From Ophryocystis elektroscirrha (taxonomy: Eukaryota; Apicomplexa; Conoidasida; Neogregarinorida; Ophryocystidae), in NCBI GenBank assembly GCA_030141585.1, contig JAQIFP010000002.1, forward strand, positions 1 to 64,000: a stretch of DNA of 64,000 bases, read 5' to 3'. The notes under the pieces are model-generated. The model did not search any database. It had not been told where the DNA came from and saw only the letters and a list, made by a program, of their open reading frames with translations. Made by a program: the position numbers and the translations under genes. This document shows, piece by piece, positions 52,601-64,000 of the stretch (its first letter is position 1; every line of letters starts with the position of its first letter).

Positions 52601-53897
52601 AATAAGAATTCATAGAGTTTATCATAAAAGTATTGGCGCTATTTAAAGAATCTTTTAGCTGTCTTAGCAGTTCCACTAGTTGGATATTTTTATCGAGGTG
52701 AGGATTTATTTTTTCTGGACTTAAACCATAAAATTTAAAGTATTCCCTTAATTGAACAAAACATTCAAGTAAAGGATTAGTCAATATACTCAAACAACAT
52801 AATTCTACATATGTCATGCTCACTAACCAACTGTATTCTGTGTCTAAGAAACATAAAGGATAATCTATTGAAGTAGGTTTTTCCTTTATACTTAGTAGTG
52901 TCTGTACAATTAAAGATTTTTTTAAAAGACTAAACAGTGAATTTCCACAAGAATTGTCATCAGAAAGTGTTACGTTACTTAATGCATTTATACTGTGTAC
53001 TAAAGATTCATAATTGTCAAGCACACAGGTTGATACTTCTTTGTTATAAAAAAAGTTTTTTAACAAAGGTTTTATATCTTGATTCGATTTAACAGATTTC
53101 ATTTCCCCACATCTACAACCAATATCTGTTTTGATAGATTCTATTATATTTTGATTTTCGTTCTTCTGAAATATAAATTTTCTTCCAAAAAAAAAAAAAT
53201 TTTGTACATCAAATTGCAATTTCTCATATAGACGTATCTTTTCATCTACATTAACGCATTCTATAAAAAGTTTTTTGGAATCATTTTCTATACTTATTAG
53301 CTCGAATATGTAAGCTCTTTCAAAGCAACACCATGCTACATCAAAATTAATTAATTGAACTAATAAAGTAGGAATCCAATCTAAACTACATGCTAAACAT
53401 TTCAGACTACTATAGGAACCAGAATTGTATAAGGATTTTAAGACATTAGCTTTCTGTTGGATTGTATAAAGTTTTGACAAAAGAGAATTCCATGCAGCTT
53501 TAAGGTTATTTCTTTGTTCAAGTACGTCATTATTAAAATTGTATTGAACCCCATTTACCCAAATGGATTGATGGTTATCTTGAGCTGCTTCTAAAATATC
53601 TACGCGGTAGCCTCGTTTATCTATACTCATGAATGATTTATAGTTTTTTGTAAATAAATTCCGATAGCTTCGTGAAACCATTTCAGTATTCAATGAAACA
53701 GCTAACTCCTCTAGTGCAAATAAAAAAAATTTTATTTGCTTTCTTAATAAAAGATTCCATTTGTTACAATGTGATAAATCATCAATTAATTGGGGATATT
53801 GAAAAATTAGTTCTTGAAAAATTTCAAAAAACCTACAGATATCATCTAATTTACTCTTTATATACAGAGAATTATTGAATTGTTGGTTTATTAACAT
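46664..53897 (-). CDS. Large unrecognised helical protein (may be one gene)
   Basis: From ATG at 53897 (MLINQQFNNSLYIKSKLDDI) a 600-residue exon is followed by about ten shorter frames, reading toward a stop at 46664 (NPPIPSITELNF), each separated by 30-150 bases with splice-like ends. All are Leu/Ile-rich helical segments without TM clusters or known motifs, e.g. DDICRFFEIFQELIFQYPQL, SSLKCLACSLDWIPTLLVQL, VFLLNFINQTLSTS and EISYPYLEALKTIGQAC. Together they would give about 2,000 residues. The shape fits a HEAT-type scaffold: nucleoporins of the Nup188/Nup205 type or karyopherins are candidates, but I see no diagnostic motif. Two adjacent genes rather than one is also possible; only transcript data would settle this. 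Confidence 0.45.
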
Positions 53898-54086
53898 ACT
53901 GCATGAATACTGCTAATATTTTAAGTCCACATAATACTTATTAACCCAGATATTACACTCTTATACCGAAAACGTATTAGATATCTGTGGGAACGAAATA
54001 ATTTAAACCAAATTTGTTTTGTTATAACTTTTGAAACTAAATGGAAAAAATAACATATAGGGTTTTCAATTATTTATGGAAATAGT

Positions 54087-55903
<1,817 letters not shown>

Positions 55904-56080
55904 TTGGCACAGCAATTAAATTAAAAAAATTGTAATTTTTGATTTTATTGATTAACTTTTCTAATTTATTGAATCATGGTGTAAAAAAATTATTTTGATC
56001 AAATTCGATTCTAGACTTAGAAAATATTTTGGGAGTTTCAAAATAGAATAAAACGTTTTACTGATCAAAAATCAAAGAGT

Positions 56081-56472
56081 TTAATCAAATAAAGAAAAAC
56101 CTAAATCTTCTTCTTCTTCTTCTTCGGGTTCTTCTTGTTTGACTTCTTCTTTTGTTGAGGCAGAGGTGTTTGCACCATCCGCGGCATTTTGAGAAGTTAA
56201 ACCTTCAGGTGCAGAAGTTCCGACGGATGATAATAGACTCCTAAAAACGAATGATTAGACCTAGAATCTTACTTTATATCTACTCCAGATAAAGCCCTGC
56301 CATATAAGGCAGGCATATAAGGTTCGACCGAAATACCAGCTGCTTTCAACAGTTTCAATATATTTTCAGCTGTAATGTCTAGCTGCTCTTCATGTAAAAT
56401 TAAAGAAGCATAAGTGCAGGATAAATCGTCAATTTCAGATTTTGGTATCAAATTAGTTTCTACAATTGACAT
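56081..56472 (-). CDS. RPLP1: Acidic ribosomal protein P1
   Basis: The first ATG is at 56472 (MSIVETNLIPKSEIDDLSCT). The N-terminal dimerisation domain contains YASLILHEEQLDITAENILK, LLKAAGISVEPYMPALYGRA and LSGVDIK; a 31-nt intron then leads to SLLSSVGTSAPEG, an Ala/Gln-poor hinge and an acidic tail ending EEEEEDLGFSLFD. The DLGFSLFD end is the conserved P-stalk tail that recruits elongation factors. Size (about 119 residues) is normal. P1 rather than P2 is judged from the HEEQLDITAENI segment. Confidence 0.92.
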
Positions 56473-57202
56473 TTTTGAATATATTTGTATAAATAAATAT
56501 ATTGCACCTTTTATTGAAGGGACAATTGACAGATTCCTTGCTAAATGTTCTGTCACAATTTTTTACTGTAAAACATTAATCAATCTGATTAAAGTTCGAT
56601 TTGAATTATATCATTTATTAAATTTGTCATAAGTTTAAATAATATTTTTCTACTGCAAAATTATATTAATACACATTTCGCTATTTGTCTTGTTTGCAGG
56701 AATTATAGCTTAAAAATCAATATAGCCTGAATAGCGGAACAGGGTTACTTTTTATTTTGAGAATGGAACCCAGCAATTGAGCAGCAACTCTTAAATTTTT
56801 TTTAAATCTTGTAAATGGATGAAATTCATACAAATACTTGAAATTGAACGTTTTATTGCAATTTAAAGTATGCAAATTGAGTAAACTACAATCCCATTTT
56901 ATAAAATGTTGTTAATTCTATTTAAAGCTAGATAGCAATTAATTTTTATTTTTTTGCAAACACAACAAAGCACTTGTCAGATGATATTATGTTTCTTCAC
57001 AGAAGAATATCTCAAATTTTATTTAAAAACAAACTTAATATAATTCAATATAATTTCCAATTTGTTTTGTGAGCTTATCGGTACAATCAAAAAGAAATTT
57101 AAGTTTTAATCAAAAATTGAAAATTTTTACTGAATGGGGGAGCTTCTCTTATAAGTACAAGCATTACAAAACCTATTCTAACAAAAAATCCTATTTTTTA
57201 AA
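56473..57202. other. Divergent promoter region
   Basis: About 730 bases between RPLP1 (minus) and the CCCH-finger gene (plus), so it should contain both promoters. It has long A/T runs but no recognised motif, gene or RNA. Confidence 0.5.
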
Positions 57203-59575
57203 ATGAATGTATTTAAAGAATCGAACATTGTACCCTTGAACAGGTTCCAAAATCAAGAAACTGGATCACATGATTTTACAAATAAAAATGGCAGTGATAA
57301 TAAAAAACACCGAAGTAATCCTAAATTTCTGAATTCATTGATAAAATCCGATAAATCTTTTCATGTGGTTTCGCAGCAAGATAAAAAATGTAGAATGGGA
57401 AGATTATCGAGTAATATTTTTGTACCTAACGGAAATGATATTATGAATTTTGACGAACTTTGTATTTTTCGAACTAGAATATGCCCTTTAAAAGCCAAAA
57501 ATGACAGTTGCAAACTAGAAGATTGCTGTCCATTTTCGCATTGTTTAAGCTGGCATAGAAGAAATCCTCGAATTATAAATTATCGACCCACTCTATGTCC
57601 CAATGTATTGTTCATGATTGGTCCAAATAAAAGAATGCGAGTTCAAAATCATTGTCGTCGCGGGCGCCTTTGTACAAATTCTCACACTAAAGAAGAACAA
57701 ATGTACCATCCTTTAGTATATAAAACGCAACTATGCAGAGAATGGCCAAATTGTCAAAAAGAGTATTGTCCTTTTGGTAATCTAAAATATACTAGCTTAA
57801 TGTGAATACTTTACATCAAACTTAAATTATATTTTAATTTATTAAATAATCAATGCATTTAAATTAGATTAAATACTATTTGCTATCTTACTGATTTTAA
57901 ATTATGCTTACTATTTTATTGTAATAATTCTTCTTAGCCCATGGTAACCATGAGATTAGACAACCAGAAGATGCAAAGATTTTGTTATACCAGCAATTTG
58001 AAAGTTTAAATTCAAATTTAAATAAAGGAAATATCAATAGCTGTTTTAAAAAAATCCAATCACTTAACTGTAATAAATTAAACTCCAAGATGCCAACTTT
58101 AAATAAAAAAAATTCGCAACTAGATTTCAAATTTCTCTCAAATGAAACAGCTAATACGTCTACTCAATCTACTTCAGCTGTAGACGACCATGAAGACAAA
58201 TATTCTCCTGTTTACACCACTTGTCAAAATAATCCAGTTGTAAATTGGAAATATTCTAATGAGTCAACTAACTGCTCTTCTAGTTGTGACGCTCAATCTA
58301 AAATAGCAGGTTTATACGATACAACTGATGCCTTATGCTGTGGATTGGATTCATGGCGTAACTGTGAAATAACAAGAAACAGTGGTTATTGCGATTATCC
58401 TCAAAATAATTATCCTGACGTAGTTTTTCCAAATACTGCTTTTACAGACAAAGGTAAATATTTTTTTAGCTTCAAAATTTCAATGTTTAGATGGTCAAGA
58501 TTCTTGTAAAAAAAGTGCAATCAATGACTTAATTGCGATCAAATCTCAAGATGAAAAATCTTTTCAGTTAATATGCGATCATAATGATAAAAATCTACCA
58601 TCATCACTCCAAGCATATTCCTCTGCGAAAATGAGTGTGTGCTTTGATTTAAATAATGAAAATAATTCAAATTCTCACATAAAAGATTCGTTTTTATACA
58701 ATTTAAAAATGTACTATCCTGAACATTATCGAAGAAACACAGATGTGCCGGATTATTTAGCAAGTAATGATTTCTCTAATCTCTGCAACTCTAATGAGCT
58801 GGGAAATCTTACAAAAAGTGATTCTTATAGCAGCTGCATAGCTCCACCTTGCAGTAGTTATAATTACTTTGCACATCCTTACGAAACCGATCTGAATAGT
58901 CAAAACGATTTAAAAAACAAATTTGAAAAAACACGTATTATTCAATCAAAATTTCTTTCTGAACCTAAAGGAAATACAAGCGGCATTGACCTTGAAGTTC
59001 ATCCAATATTTTCTAATCAGTCAAATTTTGAGCCACAATATTTATTATTACAAGATAATATAAATAACAACGATTTTAGTGAAGTCAAAAATTTAACAGT
59101 AGATGACCCTAAATTAAATGATGTTTCAAATTTTCAAAAAAACTCTTTTCTGAAAAATACGAAATTAATAGAGGCAAATGAAGCTACAGAATTATTTCAT
59201 GAAAAAGATTTTACTACATTTGAATCAATTAATGAATCAATCAATTTTGAAGAAAAGCAGAACACAAACAATTACCAATCCACGAAGTTAGATTTGTTAA
59301 CAACAAGCCAAAATTATCAAACACCGATAAATAATTCAAATTTGATTTCTTCTTCAAAAAATCAAATTCCTTATTATCAATCTAACCAGTTGTATTGGAA
59401 ACTCGTATCTTTTTATAATAATGAGTTTTCAAAGGAAGACTCTTATGAATATTCATGTGACAATGAAATCAATAAAAATTTTTATACATCAGAAGCGCTT
59501 TCTGAATCGTTGCCATTCTTAAAATCCAATATTTTAATGGATAATTCAGCTGACCATGCAGCAAGTTATGAATGA
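57203..59575 (+). CDS. Tandem CCCH zinc-finger RNA-binding protein
   Basis: The first exon starts MNVFKESNIVPLNRF. The N-terminal finger region has FRTRICPLKAKNDSCKLEDC, CPFSHCLSWHRRNP, then YRPTLCPNVLF, HCRRGRLCTNSHTKEEQMYH and VYKTQLCREWPNCQKEYC-PF. After an intron of about 147 nt, AHGNHEIRQPED completes the third finger. The FxxxxC ... CPFxH ... RRNP, then CRRG, then YKTxxC ... CPFAHG arrangement is that of plant TZF/Unkempt proteins, which bind mRNA and control its translation or decay. A second intron lies near 58456; the remaining ~500 residues are Ser/Asn-rich and look disordered, with low-complexity LNNENNSNSH. No other domain is seen. Confidence 0.85.
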
Positions 59576-59983
59576 AGTTTTCTTTAGTCTATATAAAAAT
59601 GCTTTGGTGCAATGAGTTTAGTTATATTAATGAATTGATTTCTTATTAGTTTTGTAGCTGTAGTTGTCTGATTTTTTTTATCAGACTACTTATAGACAGT
59701 TTTTTTTTTCCTCTTTATATTTAAATAAAACTAAATATGCATGATTTTAACCTAGGTTAAATATTTTTAATTTGATTATAATGGTTTTAAACATAATAAA
59801 TAGTCTAGTTAGATAGATTACATAAATTTTACTGAACAATTCTTATAGTTCAAAATTGTAGATATAATTATTAGTGTCATTACTACTATTATTATTACTA
59901 TTATTGCAAAAAAACTATAGCAATACATTTATAATGATTAAAATCTTGTTTAATGATTATTGTGGACCAGATTACGACTGTTA
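59576..59983. other. Intergenic region with no gene seen
   Basis: About 400 very AT-rich bases between the CCCH gene and RPA3, both plus strand. A short ATT-rich stretch near 59880-59905 recalls the microsatellite at the start of the window but is much shorter. It likely contains the CCCH-gene 3' end and the RPA3 promoter. Confidence 0.5.
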
Positions 59984-60468
59984 ATGGAAACATATACCAC
60001 AGCAAGGTAAAATTTACCACTCTGTATTTGAATTAAATAGACGGGTAACTTATCAGCGGCTGGGTGATTATATAGGTCGGCCTGTGCGACTAATTGGAAG
60101 TTTTGTTAAACATATCAATCATAACACTTTTTTATTAGAGCCTAAGCCAGGTATAATACAAAAATAGTTCATTTATCGAGGTTTTCATGTGGAAGTGTCG
60201 ATGACAAAAAAAATAGATCTTCCTCCTAGTAAATTTTTGGAGGTTTTCGGTTTTGTAACACTCACTGTATTTCAGTTTTAGTCAGGTCACTGAAGATCTG
60301 AAACTATCAATGACTGAAGTTGTTGATCTTGGAGACTCTCTGGGTATGTATGCGTATTTTATTGTTATCATAGATTTGAATATGGTCCATGATGTTGTAG
60401 AAATGACATTTCATAAAAAAATAAATGAATATTTCGAGCCAATTAAAGATCTCAACACCGAAAACTGA
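59984..60468 (+). CDS. RPA3: Replication protein A 14-kDa subunit (RPA3)
   Basis: Five exons (59984-60006, 60041-60150, 60181-60254, 60286-60343, 60374-60468) with introns of 30-34 nt close exactly to 119 residues, the family's usual size. It is too fragmented to appear as one long frame. OB-fold features: QRLGDYIGRPVRLIGSFVKH, NTFLLEPKPGFHVEVSM, KFLEVFGFVTEDLKLSMTEV and VDLGDSLDLNMVHDVVEM, ending in HKKINEYFEPIKDLNTEN. The G-x-x-V-R-L-x-G, E-V-x-G and D-LNMV-D blocks fit RPA14. RPA3 is the structural subunit holding RPA1 and RPA2 together on single-stranded DNA. Confidence 0.85.
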
Positions 60469-60514
60469 TAGATTTTTGGATCATTTTGAGTTTTGATTGT
60501 TATAATTAATGGTT

Positions 60515-62249
60515 TTATTGTAAAACATATCCATTATCATCATCAAAATATTTTTCCCATATTACTCGGCCGTTTTCTAGATACTGTCAGTATAATGTAA
60601 ATTTTCTAAATTCTTACGTCTGTTCGACTGACACTTTCCAAATTTTTGAAAGATAGGTTACGAGAACCTATCCAGCAAGCATATCTGATGATGTTAAAGT
60701 TAAGAAAAGGTTATTTTTATAAATCATACCTCCCTTCTTCATTACTTTTTGGAAATAATGCACGCACATTTATTACAGGATGTTTAACGTTCGAATTATT
60801 TGAAAATTTATGAAAAATATTTTCCTGTATTTGACTCTACTATCATTTGAAAATTTTGTAACAAATTACTTCAATACCAGCAACGATTTTATTGGCAAAG
60901 TTGGAATTAGCCGCCAAACCACCAAGCACAAAAATGTTTTTGTATAGATTTCTACGCGAGCATGGCATTATGTGTATTACCTTCGATAATCGATTGGACT
61001 AGCGTTAATTAATCGAAAAATTTCGTAAGACAGCCCTTTAGAATCACAAGCTTGTGAGCTCAATAAAGGAACAAGTTTTGATGGATTAAGTATTATTTCA
61101 GATGCTAAACTTTGAACAGAGGCCAAAACATTTGACAATGATTTTGAAGTACTGATACCGTTTTCTATATTTTTTTTATTTTTCATTAGTAAATCATGTG
61201 AAAGAATTTTAGACTTTTCTTTAAATTGAGCTTGCGCATGATATAACTTGTTAGGATTAGATACAGAACAAAGCCAACAACAGCAACTCGCATTTGAATC
61301 AAAATTACAATAAGATTTTAATTTCTCTATTGAATCAACTGAAGGAGCTTTATGTTGACTCCATAATTCAATTTTTTCTTTGATTAAATTATTCGAAAGT
61401 TCACAGTCACTAAATAGCTCAAAAAGATGACGTGATAAACTCCAGCAACATTGATGATTCCCTTTAATGTTCTAACATATTTTTTCAACTCAAAAAATTT
61501 ACAGAAAGATGATGGAGTCTACAATGTATTAAAGCTGTTCCAAGGCGACATCCAAAAGGAAAAACATTTGTTAAACTTCTAGCAGAAAAGTTATCGAGAA
61601 AAGGCCATAGTTTTACAGATTCGTGACCTGTTATAATAAATGTTACTAACTATTACCGATGTCAACAATTAAAAATGTATTGGGAACATTATGACTTAGC
61701 ATTAAATCACTGTCGCTAGATTTAGTCTTTAGAAATGTGATATCATTTAGAGAAGCTTTCAAAGCATTATTCTGTGATAGATCAGTAATCCGGTTGCAAT
61801 TTACCTCAGGGATCATGGTCAAGTCAGAAGCCTCAAATACCTCGAAGAACACTTCAGCAGCCAATATTTTGTTACGACAATCTTCTAATCGATTGTCGCA
61901 GATATAAATTGGTGCTTTATTTAACGATGGTCTGAGTAAATTAATTTATATAACAGTAGTGTCAAAATTATATAAATTATTGATACTGTTGATTATTACG
62001 AAATCAAATTTTGAACGCACTGCAGCCATAAAGATTCTGGATTCCTTAAATTCGGTATTTCCTTTATTAATCATAAATTGTTCTTTGACATACTTTAGTT
62101 GATTTAAGTTTCCAACCCCCGGATTGATGCAAAAATGATTCCGCTCCATCAGGAAATGCATGAAGTTCAATAGATGGTCTGTCATTTAAAGACCAACCAC
62201 CTTTGCATGTGAATGAACCACAGTGTAAAACAATTGAATTTTCTGCCAT
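60515..62249 (-). CDS. Divergent actin-related protein
   Basis: Start MAENSIVLHCGSFTCKGGWS at 62249; this matches the first actin strand and phosphate loop (usual DNGS) with His-Cys in place of Asp-Asn. Exons spliced over short introns read NDRPSIELHAFPD, PIYICDNRLEDC, FFEVFEASDLTMIPEVNCNR, then TFLIVDIGNSHESV (phosphate loop 2, usual DSGDG), FPFGCRLGTALIH, NIFVLGGLAANSNFANKI (the conserved Gly-Gly of the nucleotide fold) and YACWIGSRNLSF, ending in RVIWEKYFDDDNGYVLQ. A ~150-residue insertion rich in Cys/Ser lies before NIFVLGG. ARP5/ARP6-type nuclear remodeller subunits are the nearest by eye; exact class is undecided. Confidence 0.65.
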
Positions 62250-63033
62250 TAAGCACCAAAATTTTGAGAAACTGGTTAGAAGATCATTACATATTGAAGT
62301 TTTTGTATTGATATATTTTTTCAACAAATTAAATTAAAAACCAACTAAATCATGTAACAACGTTTCATATTTTAAGTATCTATGAAGTAATAGGGGTTTA
62401 CAAATTTCAAATAGGTGTACACTTCTGATTGCTAAAAAACTTTTGAAATATTTGAACTTGTAAGACTTTCAGTCAAGTTGTACTTTTATAGAGTAAAAAA
62501 ATTATCTACAGCTATATTTTGTTTCATGTTGAGAAATATAATTTATTTTGCGGCAAACTCATCAAATAAAATTAGTGATTTATCTTACAAATATGCTATA
62601 TACGAAGACAGGCAAGCTTATTTATTTAAATTTTTTCAGTTCACTTGATATAAATTTTTTTGATTCAACTTCACTGGTGCGTAGCTCATTTGCTTAAAAT
62701 TATTTTACATTCTGTAGAAGGATAATGAGATTGATAAAAATACAGTATGATATTTGGTGTTATCAACGTTTTACAGGAATCTTGTGTTTATGATGATAAA
62801 ACTATAGCTTTAAGTTAGTTTGATATATATAGATATATATAAATTTATAGCTCATTTCCGTGGACGTCCAAGCGGTACAATTTGAAAATATAATTTAAAT
62901 GCAGCGCAAATTACCGAAATTCACAATCCCCTTTTAAAAAACAAAAAAAAGTAAATAATCGTTGTTAACAATAAATTGAAGTTGTTTTTATTGTCCCGAT
63001 TCGTCTAAACTGGAAAAAACTGTTAACAATTTT
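62250..63033. other. Intergenic/divergent promoter region
   Basis: About 780 AT-rich bases between the ARP gene (minus) and the CWF19-like gene (plus). A short run of 'atatatagatatatataaa' lies at about 62824-62843. No tRNA, repeat or further gene was recognised. Confidence 0.5.
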
Positions 63034-63799
63034 ATGATCTCGAGATCTAAAAATGCTTATTTATGTTTTCAACAGCATAAAGATTGTATTGTGAAATATC
63101 ACTTTCTCATATCTTCAAGTGTAAAAATTAGTTTTGATGTTAATTACTCTGAAGGTTCATCATGAGTCATCATTGGAGCTAAGTGACGAAATTTATCAAG
63201 AAATCCGAAATTATCAAAAATCTCTTATACAGTAAATTCAAGACATTTTTGGAGATATGTAGGTGTTTAAATTCCCAAAGTATAGCTTTCATTTTTACGG
63301 AATGTGTAATACAGAAACTTTCTGTTGAAGAAAATTTAATGAATAAAACCAGGCATTTTTTTATTGAGTGTTTTGGAATTTCTTCAGATCGACTTGAAGA
63401 GTCTAAAGTATTATTAACCAATAAATTACTTTGCTTTAATAGGTTTTTTTTAAAAAAGCATTAATTGATGCAGGACTGAATTGGGCTCAACATAAAGCTA
63501 TTCTGAATATTCCCAGAAAAAGTGACGGTTGTCGAGCGTTTATACCCAAAAACTTTCCATATTTTCACGTTGATTTTAATCTAAGTAATTTATCACTTCA
63601 TTCAAAAAAGCATTTAGATGGTGGGATGGCTCATATTGTTGAATCAAGTAGCTTTCCCCAATCTTTGGGTTCTGATGTTATAAGAGGTTTATTGAATTAT
63701 AACAAACTTGATGAACTGTATACAGACGAAAAGGAATATCTCATTTTCATGAACGAATTTAAAAGTAGTTTTAAAAAATTTGATTGGGTTTTATATTAA
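63034..63799 (+). CDS. CWF19-like protein, short C-terminal-only form
   Basis: Proposed start MISRSKNAYLCFQQHKDCIV at 63034. Exons cover the CwfJ C-terminal domains: KYHFLISS, HHESSLELSDEIYQEIRNYQ, AFIFTECVIQ, TRHFFIECFGISSDR (HIT-like region, normally RHHTHIECIP), GLNWAQHKAILNIPRKSDG, then FPYFHVDF, DGGMAHIVESSSFPQSLGSD and VIRGLLNYNKLDEL, ending KKFDWVLY. CWF19-type proteins act in spliceosome disassembly and RNA-lariat turnover. The N-terminal metallophosphatase-like domain is absent in the ~780 bases upstream, so this is a short form or an unusual start. At least three short introns are needed; the one near 63150 is not fully resolved. Confidence 0.65.
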
Positions 63800-63874
63800 A
63801 GTAACTTATTTTTTTCAATATATAAAACTAACAGAAGTCATTAGGAAAAATAATAAATTTCAATTAATTTTATA

Positions 63875-64000
63875 ATGAATGCAGACCCTTTAATAGATAA
63901 TCTGACTCCTATTACTTCTAACATAAATCATTTAAACCATATATTAGGTAATCAAGTTTTCAATTGAGTTCCAGCTAAATTATTCTCATTTGACTCACAA
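63875..64000 (+). CDS. Possible 5' end of another gene, cut by the window edge
   Basis: An ATG at 63875 starts MNADPLIDNLTPITSNINHL, followed about 75 bases later by a possible donor (ttaggtaatc). It resembles the starts of neighbouring genes, but there is too little sequence to name it. It may not be a gene. Confidence 0.3.

Overview
This window is compact, strongly AT-rich nuclear DNA from a unicellular eukaryote. Genes sit on both strands with short gaps. Most coding regions are cut by tiny GT-AG introns of about 27-40 nt; several gene models close exactly in frame when these are removed (CDC48 782 aa, RPA3 119 aa, the second astacin-like protein 304 aa). TAA, TAG and TGA all end recognisable proteins, so the code is standard, which argues against most ciliates. 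An SF-assemblin-like protein, a very large armadillo protein, an algal/plant-style CCCH zinc-finger protein and extreme compaction suggest an apicomplexan or related alveolate. That placement is an inference and was not tested by phylogeny. No bacterial-type operons, CRISPR arrays, transposons, rRNA or tRNA genes were seen.

Layout. 1-1.6 kb: a trinucleotide microsatellite and non-coding DNA. 1.6-9 kb: two secreted astacin-family proteins (one zinc-site intact, one degenerate) flanking a DUF2009/UPF0652 protein and a cyclin L-like gene, then PIG-K/GPI8 and a small two-helix membrane protein. 9.2-16.7 kb: an unrecognised Cys/His-rich protein, TCTP, NAP1 and CDC48. 16.9-22.5 kb: tandem M17 leucine aminopeptidases sharing an unusually long intron. 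23-31.3 kb: one giant armadillo protein. 31.7-39.3 kb: RPA2, a GOST/lung-7TM protein, a degenerate PP2C and a Patched/NPC1-like RND protein. 39.4-46.6 kb: an SF-assemblin-like protein, two possible histone-fold proteins, SmG, a kinesin-14 and a Vps52-like protein. 46.7-53.9 kb: a long unrecognised helical protein. 54-63.8 kb: Dbp5/DDX19, ribosomal P1, the CCCH protein, RPA3, a divergent actin-related protein and a short CWF19-like protein.

Most genes are eukaryotic housekeeping (ssDNA binding, splicing, mRNA export, retrograde trafficking, GPI anchoring, proteostasis). The most unusual theme is repeated loss of catalytic or key polar residues in otherwise well-preserved open frames: an astacin without its zinc motif, a PP2C without most metal aspartates, an RND protein without its membrane acidic residues, and an actin-related protein with altered nucleotide loops. 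Two of the three RPA subunits also lie within 30 kb of each other.
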